The notes beneath the pieces are model-generated. The model saw only the letters and a program-made list of their open reading frames with translations, was not told the origin of the DNA and made no database searches. A DNA stretch of 64,000 nt. Origin: Mesorhizobium sp. NZP2077 (GTDB taxonomy: Bacteria > Pseudomonadota > Alphaproteobacteria > Rhizobiales > Rhizobiaceae). Below are positions 17,884 through 25,075 of this stretch, piece after piece. Numbering within the stretch: position 1 is the stretch's first letter; every line of letters begins with the position of its first letter. Both the position numbers and the translations under genes were made by a program. The stretch covers positions 5,152,001 to 5,216,000 of the forward strand of contig NZ_CP051293.1 of NCBI RefSeq assembly GCF_013170805.1. The letters run 5' to 3'.

Positions 17884-18953
17884 ATGGGATCAGCGGTGAA
17901 GTTGCGGACGAACTTTTCGGCGGGGGAGCTTCGCCGTCTTGCCCGGAACTCAAAGGATGTGCGCCAGAGCAGCCGGCTGTTGTCGATCGCAGCGGTTCTG
18001 GACGGCATGAGCCGGGCCGATGCGGCCCGGATCGGCGGGATGGATCGCCAGACGCTACGCGACTGGGTGCATCGGTTCAACACGGCCGGCCCCGATGGTC
18101 TTGTGGACCAATGGGCGCCGGGACCAGCGTCCCGGCTGTCGCATGAGCAGCAGGCCGAACTGGCCGCGCTTGTGGAGAAGGGCCCGGATCGTGCCGTCGA
18201 TGGCGTCGTTCGCTGGCGGCGGATCGACCTGAAGAAAGCCATCAAGGACCGCTTCGGCATTGATTATGACGCGCGCTATGTCGGGAAGCTGCTGCACAAG
18301 CTCGGCTTCTCCCACATGAGTGTGCGACCGCGTCATCCGGCGCAGGATGCCCATATCATCGAGGAATTCAAAAAAACTGGCCTCGCACGCTGAAGGCGCA
18401 TCTTTGCGACTTGCCGCCGCGCACGAAGGTGGAGATCTGGTTCCAGGACGAAGCAAGGATCGGCCAGAAGAACGGGATTGTACGGCAGTGGGCCAGACGC
18501 GGCACGCGGCCGCGACAGCCGGCCGACCAGCGCTACAAGAGCGCCTACCTGTTCGGCGCCATCTGCCCAGCACGTGGTACCGGGGCGGCTCTCGCACTGC
18601 CGTTTGCCGATACCGAGGCCATGCAACTCCATATCAACGAGATCAGCCGCCATGTCGAAAAGGGCGCCCATGCCGTACTCGTCATGGATCGCGCCGGATG
18701 GCACACCACCGCAAACCTCAGCATACCGGACAACATCACCCCGATCTTCCTGCCGTCGCGCGCGCCGGAGCTGAACCCGGTCGAGAACGTCTGGCAGTAT
18801 ATGCGCCAGAACTGGCTCTCCAACCGTGTCTTCGACAGCTATGACGATATCATCGATGCGGCCTGCGACGCCTGGCAGAAACTCCTCGCAGATTCCGAGA
18901 CCATCACATCAATCGGGATGCGCCAATGGGCCCATGTCGGTCAAACCCCATGA
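17884..18953 (+). CDS. IS630-family transposase, expressed by -1 frameshift
   Basis: The first frame (17884-18393, 169 codons) encodes the helix-turn-helix part (GMSRADAARIGGMDRQTLRD). The second frame holds the DDE domain, with IWFQDEARIGQKN, VLVMDRAGWH and PELNPVENVW. A run of seven A at 18370-18376 lies at the junction. A -1 shift there joins them into FKKNWPRTLKAHL and a protein of about 356 residues, the normal family length. AAGGAG precedes the ATG. All three acidic residues are present, so the transposase looks functional. Confidence 0.88.
18369..18376 (+). other. Probable -1 frameshift site (A7 tract) in the transposase gene
   Basis: C followed by seven A lies where frame 0 reads AAA AAA ACT and meets a stop 15 bases later. 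Slipping back one base gives a frame that continues into the DDE domain with family-like sequence. Either ribosomal slippage or transcriptional slippage on A7 could produce the fusion. Confidence 0.75.
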
Positions 18954-19500
18954 CTCTTGGTATAACGGACAGGTTCGCGTTCTCTATCCGGCGCTGATGT
19001 TGGCCATTGTGCCTGCAATGTTCGGCCACGCGCTGGCGCAGACCAAGCCATCCTTCGACTGCGCCAAGGCGGCCAGCGTGGCGGAAAAGGCCATCTGCGC
19101 CGACCCTGCTTTGGCGCAGGCCGACGCCGACGTGGCGAAGAACTACGCGGCATTGCTGAAGACACTCGACCCCCGAGCCGGCAAGGCCTTGCGTGACGAC
19201 CAGGGCGATTTCATCGCATATCGCGATCAGATCGCCGGCTTCAACGAGAACACGCCCAAGGATCAGCAGACTTTCGATCTCGGCGAATTCCTGCGCGACC
19301 GCGCGACCTTCCTCACCGGCATCCGCAAGCCGACTGACGCCGGTTTTGCAGGAACATGGAGCAGCGTTGGCGGCACGGTCGAGATCAAGACCGCAGGCGC
19401 GGGCAAGCTCGAAGTGTCGGAAGACGTCGCCAACCCCGCCACCGGCGGCGGCGAGTGCGACATCGACGGCACGGTCATGTCGATGGAGCCTTCTTCCTGA
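18934..19500 (+). CDS. LprI/DUF1311-family secreted protein, N-terminus altered by IS insertion
   Basis: The mature part starts around TKPSFDCAKAAS and carries the LprI-type cysteine pattern (DCAKAAS..EKAICADPALAQAD), known from lysozyme-inhibitor-like proteins. The signal peptide core is LYPALMLAIVPAMFGHALA. The IS630 end is 33 bp upstream of the internal ATG 18997. Without the IS no ATG, GTG or TTG precedes RVLYPAL. With it, an ATG inside the IS at 18934 reads in frame. Near 19473 the frame may be broken: the -1 frame reads GHVDGAFFLSEKQKD before TAG at 19518. Possibly a decaying gene. Confidence 0.6.
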   Translation: MSVKPHDSWYNGQVRVLYPALMLAIVPAMFGHALAQTKPSFDCAKAASVAEKAICADPALAQADADVAKNYAALLKTLDPRAGKALRDDQGDFIAYRDQIAGFNENTPKDQQTFDLGEFLRDRATFLTGIRKPTDAGFAGTWSSVGGTVEIKTAGAGKLEVSEDVANPATGGGECDIDGTVMSMEPSS

Positions 19501-19610
19501 GTGAAAAGCAGAAAGACTAGTGTCGGGAGACTGCCGCCTCGCCCGTCCTTGGTGAGAAAGCGCCTCATCGCGCCCGCAAGGGCCGATGACGCACGCAATG
19601 GAGGCTCCCG

Positions 19611-20477
19611 ATCAAGCAGACATCATCCGGTACAAAAGCTCGTTTCGTCACGGACGGCCTCGCCTTCGGTGAATCGCCGCGCTGGCATGACGGACGCCTG
19701 TGGGTCTGCAACTGGGGCACCGGTGAGATCGTCACGGTCGATGCGCATGGCGACCGCGAAATCATGCTCACCGCGCTGGCAGCCCTGCCCTACTCCATCG
19801 ACTGGCTGCCGGATGGCCGTCTGCTCGTTGTTTCAGGCCGGGAAGGCTTGCTGCTGCGGCAAGAGGCTGATGGCAGGCTCGTCACCCATGCCGATCTGCG
19901 CGGCCTATCGAAAAGCCCGTGGAACGAGATCGTCGTCGATGGGCGCGGCAATATCTACGTCAATGGCGGCGGGCCGGCGCCGGCTGCCGGCCAGCATTTC
20001 GGCCCGGGTACCATCGTGCTGGTCACGGCGGATGGCGCGGTCCGACAGGTGGCCGAGGATATCGCGTTTGCCAACGGCATGGCGGTGACCCCGGACAACA
20101 AGACGCTGATCATTGCCGAATCCCATGCCAACCGGTTGACCGCCTTCGACATCGCCGCCGACGGCACCCTGTCCAACCGACGCATCTGGGCCGATCTCGA
20201 TGGCTACCCCGACGGCATCTGCCTCGATGCCGAAGGGGCGGTCTGGTACGCGGATGTCCCCAACAAGCATTGCGTGCGGGTGCGCGGGGGCGGTGAGGTG
20301 TTGCAGACCGTCACCGCCGATCGCGGCTGTTTTGCCTGCATGCTGGGCGGTGCGGACAGGCAAACCCTGTTCATCACCGCTGCCGAATGGCGCGGCTTCG
20401 AACACATGGTCAGCGACGCCCGCACCGGCAAGGTGCTCAGCGTGGAAGCGCCGGCACCTGGCGTCGGCTGGCCGTAA
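19611..20477 (+). CDS. SMP-30/gluconolactonase-family protein lacking a canonical start codon
   Basis: The frame encodes a full-length (288-residue) six-bladed beta-propeller of the SMP-30 lactonase family: LAFGESPRWHDGRLWVCNW, SKSPWNEIVVDGRGNIYVN, ESHANRLTAFDI, YPDGICLDAEGAVWYADV and the typical end APGVGWP. Family similarity begins before the first available ATG at 19761. A strong ribosome binding site GGAGG (19600-19604) with a 6-base spacer points to ATC at 19611, where ATG would be expected. Either AUC is used or the start has mutated. The neighbouring LprI gene also looks damaged. Confidence 0.7.
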   Translation: MKQTSSGTKARFVTDGLAFGESPRWHDGRLWVCNWGTGEIVTVDAHGDREIMLTALAALPYSIDWLPDGRLLVVSGREGLLLRQEADGRLVTHADLRGLSKSPWNEIVVDGRGNIYVNGGGPAPAAGQHFGPGTIVLVTADGAVRQVAEDIAFANGMAVTPDNKTLIIAESHANRLTAFDIAADGTLSNRRIWADLDGYPDGICLDAEGAVWYADVPNKHCVRVRGGGEVLQTVTADRGCFACMLGGADRQTLFITAAEWRGFEHMVSDARTGKVLSVEAPAPGVGWP

Positions 20478-20478
20478 A

Positions 20479-20826
20479 CTACACCCCGGGAATCCGCTGA
20501 TAGTTGGCGATGTCGGCCCGCACCCCAAGCCGGGCGATCGTCTCCTGCGGATTGAAGGCAACGCGTTCATGCGCCGCCTTGACGATCGGCACGACCTTGT
20601 CGACGGCGGCCTGGCTTTCCCATTCGACGATCGTCACCAGGTTGAATTCGCCCGGTCCCGAAAATTGCTCGAGCAGGAAATCCTGCACGAAGCCCTGCTG
20701 CTGGCGCAGCAATTCATGCGTGGTCCTGACCTTGACGAGGATCTCGTCGCGGGCCGCCGCCGGGACGACGAACTTGTCCACCCTGAACACGCTGCCGCCG
20801 TTAACATTCTGATTTATGTCGTTCAT
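20479..20826 (-). CDS. Antibiotic biosynthesis monooxygenase (ABM) domain protein
   Basis: A 115-residue ferredoxin-like-fold protein with the ABM pattern: a beta strand FRVDKFVVPAAARDEIL, a helix with TTHELLRQQQGFVQDFLLEQF, and FNLVTIVEWESQAAVDKVVP. Family members are small cofactor-free or heme-related monooxygenases, and the substrate here is unknown. ATG 20826 is preceded by GGAAC. It ends one base from the SMP-30 gene, converging with it. Confidence 0.82.
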   Translation of the reverse strand: MNDINQNVNGGSVFRVDKFVVPAAARDEILVKVRTTHELLRQQQGFVQDFLLEQFSGPGEFNLVTIVEWESQAAVDKVVPIVKAAHERVAFNPQETIARLGVRADIANYQRIPGV

Positions 20827-20914
20827 TTCAATTGTTCCGTTCCTGGATGATGGTGTTTTCGGGCTCCAGGAGCGGGCGTACAGTCTCAACCTAAGTTGAG
20901 GTCAAGCGCAAAAA

Positions 20915-22798
20915 TCAATTTACCTCGGACGTGCGGCGGCGAACGATGACGCCGAGTTCGTCGCCTTCGCGGGCGAGACGCAAGCGCTCTTCGGCCTCGG
21001 TCGCCTCGCGCTGGCGGTCCCACATCGAGGCATAGAGGCCGTGCTTCCGCATCAGCTCGACATGGGTGCCGCGTTCGGCGATCTGGCCGTCCTTGAGCAC
21101 GATGATCTCGTCGGCGGAAATCACCGTCGACAGGCGGTGGGCAATGACAATGGTGGTGCGGCCCTTGCTGACCAAATCGAGCGCGGCCTGGATTTCCTGC
21201 TCGGTATGGCTGTCCAGCGCCGAGGTGGCTTCGTCGAGCATCAGGATCGGCGGCGCTTTCAGGATGGTGCGGGCAATCGCCACGCGCTGCTTCTCGCCAC
21301 CCGAAAGTTTTAGGCCTCGCTCGCCGACCATCGACTTGTAGCCGTCGGGCAGCTTGTCGATGAACGGCCCGATCTGCGCGAGTTCGGCGGCCTTGCGCAC
21401 CTCCTCTTCGCTGGCGCCGACGCGGCCATAGCGGATGTTGTAGGCGATGGTGTCGTTGAACAGCACGGTGTCCTGCGGCACCATGCCGAGCACCGCGCGC
21501 AGGCTGTCCTGGGTGACATCCCTGACATCCTGGCCGTCAATCAGCACCTGGCCGGCCTGCACGTCATAGAAGCGGAACAAAAGCCGCGAGATGGTCGACT
21601 TGCCGGCGCCCGACGGCCCGACAATGGCGACCGTCTTGCCGGCCGGCACCTCGAAGGAGACGCCTTTCAGGATCTTGCGGATCGGGTCGTAGGAAAAATG
21701 CACGTCTCGGAACTCTACCTTGCCGGCGCCGACCACCAGGGATTTCGCGTCAGGCTTGTCGACGATCTCCTGCGGCACGTCGAGCAGGTCGAACATGTGC
21801 TCGATGTCGGTCAGGCCCTGGCGGATTTCGCGGTAGATGAAGCCGATGAAGTTGAGCGGCACGGACAACTGAATCAGCATGGCGTTGATGAAGACGAAGT
21901 CGCCGACCGTCTGTGTGTGCGCCTGCACTTCCAGCGCCGACATGCACATGACGACGACGGTGCCGAGGCCGAAGATGATGCCCTGGCCAAAGTTCAGCCA
22001 GCCGAGCGAGGTCCAGGTCTTGGTGGCGGCGATCTCGTAGCGCGCCATCGAACGGTCGAAGCGCTCGGCTTCCATGGCTTCGTTGGTGAAATACTTGACC
22101 GTCTCGAAATTGAGCAGCGAGTCTATCGCCTTGGTGTTGGCGTCGGTGTCGCTGTCGTTCATGTCGCGGCGGATCGAGATGCGCCAGTCGCTGGCCTTGA
22201 CGGTGAACCAGACATAGAGGCAGACGGTGGCCGCCACCACGGCCACATATTTCCAGCCATAGGTGAAACCGAATATGCCGGCGGTCAGCGCGAATTCGAG
22301 AATGGTCGGCGCCGTGTTCAGCATGATGAAGCGCACGATCGTCTCGATGCCCTTGGTGCCGCGCTCAATGATGCGCGACAGGCCGCCGGTGCGGCGCTCC
22401 AGGTGGAAGCGCAGCGACAGCTGATGCATGTGGACGAAGGTGCGGAAGGCGAGCTGGCGCACAGCATGCTGGCCAACGCGGGCAAACAGGGCATCGCGCA
22501 ACTGGTTGAAGCCGAGCTGGACGAGCCTCAGCACATTGTAGGCGATAACCAGCATGACAGGGGCGAGCATGAAAGAAGGCAGCTGCGGTGGTACCTTGGA
22601 GCCGCCCGCCAGCGCATCGGTTGCCCATTTGAAGAAATAAGGGCCGGCGACCAGCGTCAGCTTGGCGACGACCAGCAGCAATGTCGCCCAGGTGACGCGC
22701 GCCCTGAGGTCGGCACGGTCGGCCGGCCACATATAGGGCCAGAGGTTACGCAATGTCGTCAGGGTTGAGGTGTCAGCGGAGACGGTTTTTTCGGCCAC
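20915..22798 (-). CDS. Atm1-type ABC half-transporter (fused permease and ATPase)
   Basis: A 627-residue half-transporter that dimerises in the inner membrane. The N-terminal membrane domain has six predicted helices and the Atm1-family signature LLNFETVKYFTNEAMEAERF near residues 227-246. The ATPase domain has Walker A GPSGAGKS, signature LSGGEKQR and Walker B PPILMLDEATSALD. Bacterial Atm1 proteins export glutathione-conjugated metals or related compounds. The start is GTG at 22798 after AAAGG. An ArsR-type regulator ends 25 bp upstream, suggesting metal- or redox-controlled expression. Confidence 0.92.
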   Translation of the reverse strand: MAEKTVSADTSTLTTLRNLWPYMWPADRADLRARVTWATLLLVVAKLTLVAGPYFFKWATDALAGGSKVPPQLPSFMLAPVMLVIAYNVLRLVQLGFNQLRDALFARVGQHAVRQLAFRTFVHMHQLSLRFHLERRTGGLSRIIERGTKGIETIVRFIMLNTAPTILEFALTAGIFGFTYGWKYVAVVAATVCLYVWFTVKASDWRISIRRDMNDSDTDANTKAIDSLLNFETVKYFTNEAMEAERFDRSMARYEIAATKTWTSLGWLNFGQGIIFGLGTVVVMCMSALEVQAHTQTVGDFVFINAMLIQLSVPLNFIGFIYREIRQGLTDIEHMFDLLDVPQEIVDKPDAKSLVVGAGKVEFRDVHFSYDPIRKILKGVSFEVPAGKTVAIVGPSGAGKSTISRLLFRFYDVQAGQVLIDGQDVRDVTQDSLRAVLGMVPQDTVLFNDTIAYNIRYGRVGASEEEVRKAAELAQIGPFIDKLPDGYKSMVGERGLKLSGGEKQRVAIARTILKAPPILMLDEATSALDSHTEQEIQAALDLVSKGRTTIVIAHRLSTVISADEIIVLKDGQIAERGTHVELMRKHGLYASMWDRQREATEAEERLRLAREGDELGVIVRRRTSEVN

Positions 22799-22823
22799 TT
22801 TTCTTGCCTTTCGGGTGAGAGGG

Positions 22824-23171
22824 TCAGCGGCCGGAGCAGCAGGAATTGACGAGCGCGCTCAGCGATGCCGACAGGTTGGCGAGCGCGGCATGATCGACCG
22901 CATAGCGAGAACGCTGGCGGTCGGGCTCGAAGCGGACCAGGCCGGCTTCGACCAGTATCTTCAGATGCTGGGAAACCGTTGACTGCGCAAGATCGAAACG
23001 GTCGACGACCTCGCGGCAGCAGCACGAATTGCTGGCCGAGAGGTGCTTCAGAATCTCAATCCGTGCCGGATGCGACAACGCCGCGAATCGCGCCGCGACA
23101 GCGCGGCTGTCGGAGATGCAGTTGGGCAGAGCACTGGTGGCGCGGTCTGGGTCAAGGGCGGATTGTGTCAT
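22824..23171 (-). CDS. ArsR/SmtB-family transcriptional regulator with cysteine clusters
   Basis: A 115-residue winged-HTH repressor. SHPARIEILKHL and the recognition helix DLAQSTVSQHLKILVEAGLV are family-typical. It carries a run of three cysteines, SNSCCCREV, near residues 48-56 and another pair (NSCCSGR) at the C-terminus, plausible ligands for thiophilic metals or metalloids. It is the first gene of the operon with the Atm1-type exporter and probably represses it until the ligand binds. Confidence 0.9.
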   Translation of the reverse strand: MTQSALDPDRATSALPNCISDSRAVAARFAALSHPARIEILKHLSASNSCCCREVVDRFDLAQSTVSQHLKILVEAGLVRFEPDRQRSRYAVDHAALANLSASLSALVNSCCSGR

Positions 23172-23238
23172 CGTTCATCGGCGATAGACGATGGACGGCA
23201 CCGCCGCAAGCTACTCTTCCGGGCAGATCGGACGGCGG

Positions 23239-24171
23239 CTAGTGCTCCGGGAGAGATTTCTCGATCCCTGGAATGGCGGCAATCTGTTCGGCCAGAAACT
23301 CGACCAGCAAGCGGACCCTTGCGACGCCCGCGCGCTCCGGGACAATCAACATGTTCAGCGGGACGGACGGCAGCGAGTAATCCGCCAGGATCGTCTCGAG
23401 CGAGCCTGACGCCAGAAGATCGTCCACAAGCCATCGATGCGCCGGCGCGATCCCTCGAGCGGCGACCATGGCCTGCCGTGCGGCAAGCCCGTGATCGATA
23501 CGCAGTCGCCCCGTGAAAGGCACCATATGGCGTTCGCCACCGGCGCCCTGCAAAACAAGCGTTTCGCTGCCCGCCACGTTCGACATCCGGATGCCCTCAT
23601 GCCGGGGCAGATCCGAGGGAGCAGCCGGTCTTCCCCGCGCCGCCAGATAATCCGGAGACGCCACAAGCAGACGCCGCGACTGGCCGAGAGCCCGCAGCTT
23701 CAACGAGCTGTCCGTGAGCGGCCCCAGGCGAAGCGAGATATCGACGCCCTCGCGGACGAGATCCACCCGCTCATCCGTGAGGCTGAGATCAACCCCGATG
23801 TCTGGATGACGGTCCTGAAAATCGAAGATCAGCCGGCTGACATGCAAGACACCGAAGGCCGCCGTACAGCTTATCCGGATCGTGCCGGCAGGCGCGCCAC
23901 GCGTGCCTCGGGCCTCATCGCTGGCCTGTTCGACAAGGCGCAGGATCTGAACGCAATTGGCATAATAGCGGCTGCCTTCGGCGGTCATCGTCACACGCCT
24001 GGTCGTTCTGCTGAGCAAAGGCACGCCGACCGCGTCTTCGAGCTCCCGCAGGTGCCGCGTGATCGTAGACTGCCCTACCCCAAATTCCCGCGCGACGGCC
24101 GACAGGCTGCCACGCTCGGCCACGCGAATGAAGGTGCGCATCCGCTCGAATGTAATGTCTGACTTATCCAT
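23239..24171 (-). CDS. LysR family transcriptional regulator
   Basis: A 310-residue LysR protein with HTH SLSAVAREFGVGQSTITRHLRELE and effector domain. ATG 24171 is preferred over a TTG twelve bases upstream. It is transcribed divergently from the quinone reductase gene at 24265, with a perfect TATGCA/TGCATA dyad in the 93-bp gap. The likely role is activation of the reductase in response to quinones or another electrophile, inferred from context only. Confidence 0.9.
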   Translation of the reverse strand: MDKSDITFERMRTFIRVAERGSLSAVAREFGVGQSTITRHLRELEDAVGVPLLSRTTRRVTMTAEGSRYYANCVQILRLVEQASDEARGTRGAPAGTIRISCTAAFGVLHVSRLIFDFQDRHPDIGVDLSLTDERVDLVREGVDISLRLGPLTDSSLKLRALGQSRRLLVASPDYLAARGRPAAPSDLPRHEGIRMSNVAGSETLVLQGAGGERHMVPFTGRLRIDHGLAARQAMVAARGIAPAHRWLVDDLLASGSLETILADYSLPSVPLNMLIVPERAGVARVRLLVEFLAEQIAAIPGIEKSLPEH

Positions 24172-24186
24172 TTTTCGGCACAATAT

Positions 24187-24203
24187 TATGCATTACCTGC
24201 ATA
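24187..24203. promoter_or_regulatory. LysR-type operator dyad (quinone reductase promoter)
   Basis: The perfect inverted repeat TATGCA-TTACC-TGCATA (6-5-6) lies in the divergent promoter region, 16 bases from the LysR start and about 60 bases before the reductase ATG. It fits the T-N11-A rule. Confidence 0.65.
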
Positions 24204-24264
24204 TAGCGGATCACTCTGCCACTGGCTACCTTCCCGTCAGTTTCCTCAACATTGGATCTGACCC

Positions 24265-25062
24265 ATGAAAGTTCTGCTCGTCTTCGCTCACCCTGAATCA
24301 CGCTCGCTGAGCGGCGCCCTTCGTGACGTCGGCGTCAAGGAACTCGAGGCTCAAGGGCACGAGGTGCGCGTATCGGACCTATACGCCGATGGCTGGAAAT
24401 CCGAAGTCGATCGCGCCGACTTCCCATCGCTGGACCCTGATGCGCGCTTCATCCCGGTCGCAGCTTCCAAGAAAGGTTTCGAGGCCAACACGCTAACCGG
24501 GGATGTAAAGGCCGAGATCGAAAAGCTCCTGTGGGCCGATACCTTGATCCTGCAGTTCCCGCTCTGGTGGTTCGCCATGCCGGCAATCCTCAAGGGCTGG
24601 GTCGACCGTGTGTTCGCCTATGGATTCGCCTATGGCGTCGGTGAGCATAGCGATCGGCGCTGGGGCGATCGCTATGGTGAGGGAACCCTTGTCGGAAAAC
24701 GCGCGATGTTGATCGTGACCGCTGGAGGCTGGGAGGAGCACTACACGCCGCGCGGCATCAACGGACCTATCGACGACCTGCTGTTCCCGATCAACCACGG
24801 GATCCTCTATTACCCTGGATACGACGTGCTTCCGCCGTTCGTGGTCTACAAGGTCGATCGTCTTGAAGACGCCGGCTTCGAACCCGTGGCCGAAAGCCTG
24901 CGTGACAGGATGCGGACACTGGCGACGACGCCGCCCATCCCATACCGTCGGCAAAATGGCGGAGATTATCTCATCCCGAGCATGAATCTCCGCGCTGAGC
25001 TGGGTGATCCCGGTGCAACCGGTTTCACGCTTCACTTCAACCAAGCAGGCGATGCCAGCTGA
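24265..25062 (+). CDS. NAD(P)H dehydrogenase (quinone), flavodoxin-like fold
   Basis: A 265-residue flavoprotein of the NQO1/MdaB/KefF type. It opens MKVLLVFAHPESRSLSGALRD, with the FMN/FAD phosphate-binding loop, and has the family motif LQFPLWWFAMPAILKGWVDR near residues 92-111 and LIVTAGGWEEHYTPRG near 151-166. Such enzymes carry out two-electron reduction of quinones and protect against redox cycling. It has its own divergent LysR regulator and converges on the LysM gene 13 bp downstream. Confidence 0.9.
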   Translation: MKVLLVFAHPESRSLSGALRDVGVKELEAQGHEVRVSDLYADGWKSEVDRADFPSLDPDARFIPVAASKKGFEANTLTGDVKAEIEKLLWADTLILQFPLWWFAMPAILKGWVDRVFAYGFAYGVGEHSDRRWGDRYGEGTLVGKRAMLIVTAGGWEEHYTPRGINGPIDDLLFPINHGILYYPGYDVLPPFVVYKVDRLEDAGFEPVAESLRDRMRTLATTPPIPYRRQNGGDYLIPSMNLRAELGDPGATGFTLHFNQAGDAS

Positions 25063-25075
25063 TCGAGGTAGGCTT

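Larger units (their letters stand above)
17799..18962 (+). mobile_element. IS630-family insertion sequence, about 1.16 kb, complete
   Basis: The element is bounded by imperfect inverted repeats of about 15 bp: the left end reads TACCAACGGTCTTGG from 17800, and the right end, in reverse complement, TACCAAGAGTCATGG from 18962 (12 of 15 match). TA dinucleotides at 17797-17798 and 18963-18964 fit the TA target duplication of IS630. Removing the element rebuilds the sequence GGCCTAACGG. It carries one transposase split by a -1 frameshift site and sits between psd and an LprI-like gene. Confidence 0.85.

Noticed and set aside
20800..20914. Possible attachment site or repeat near the ABM and Atm1 genes
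   Set aside because: No matching repeat or integrase was found on either side.
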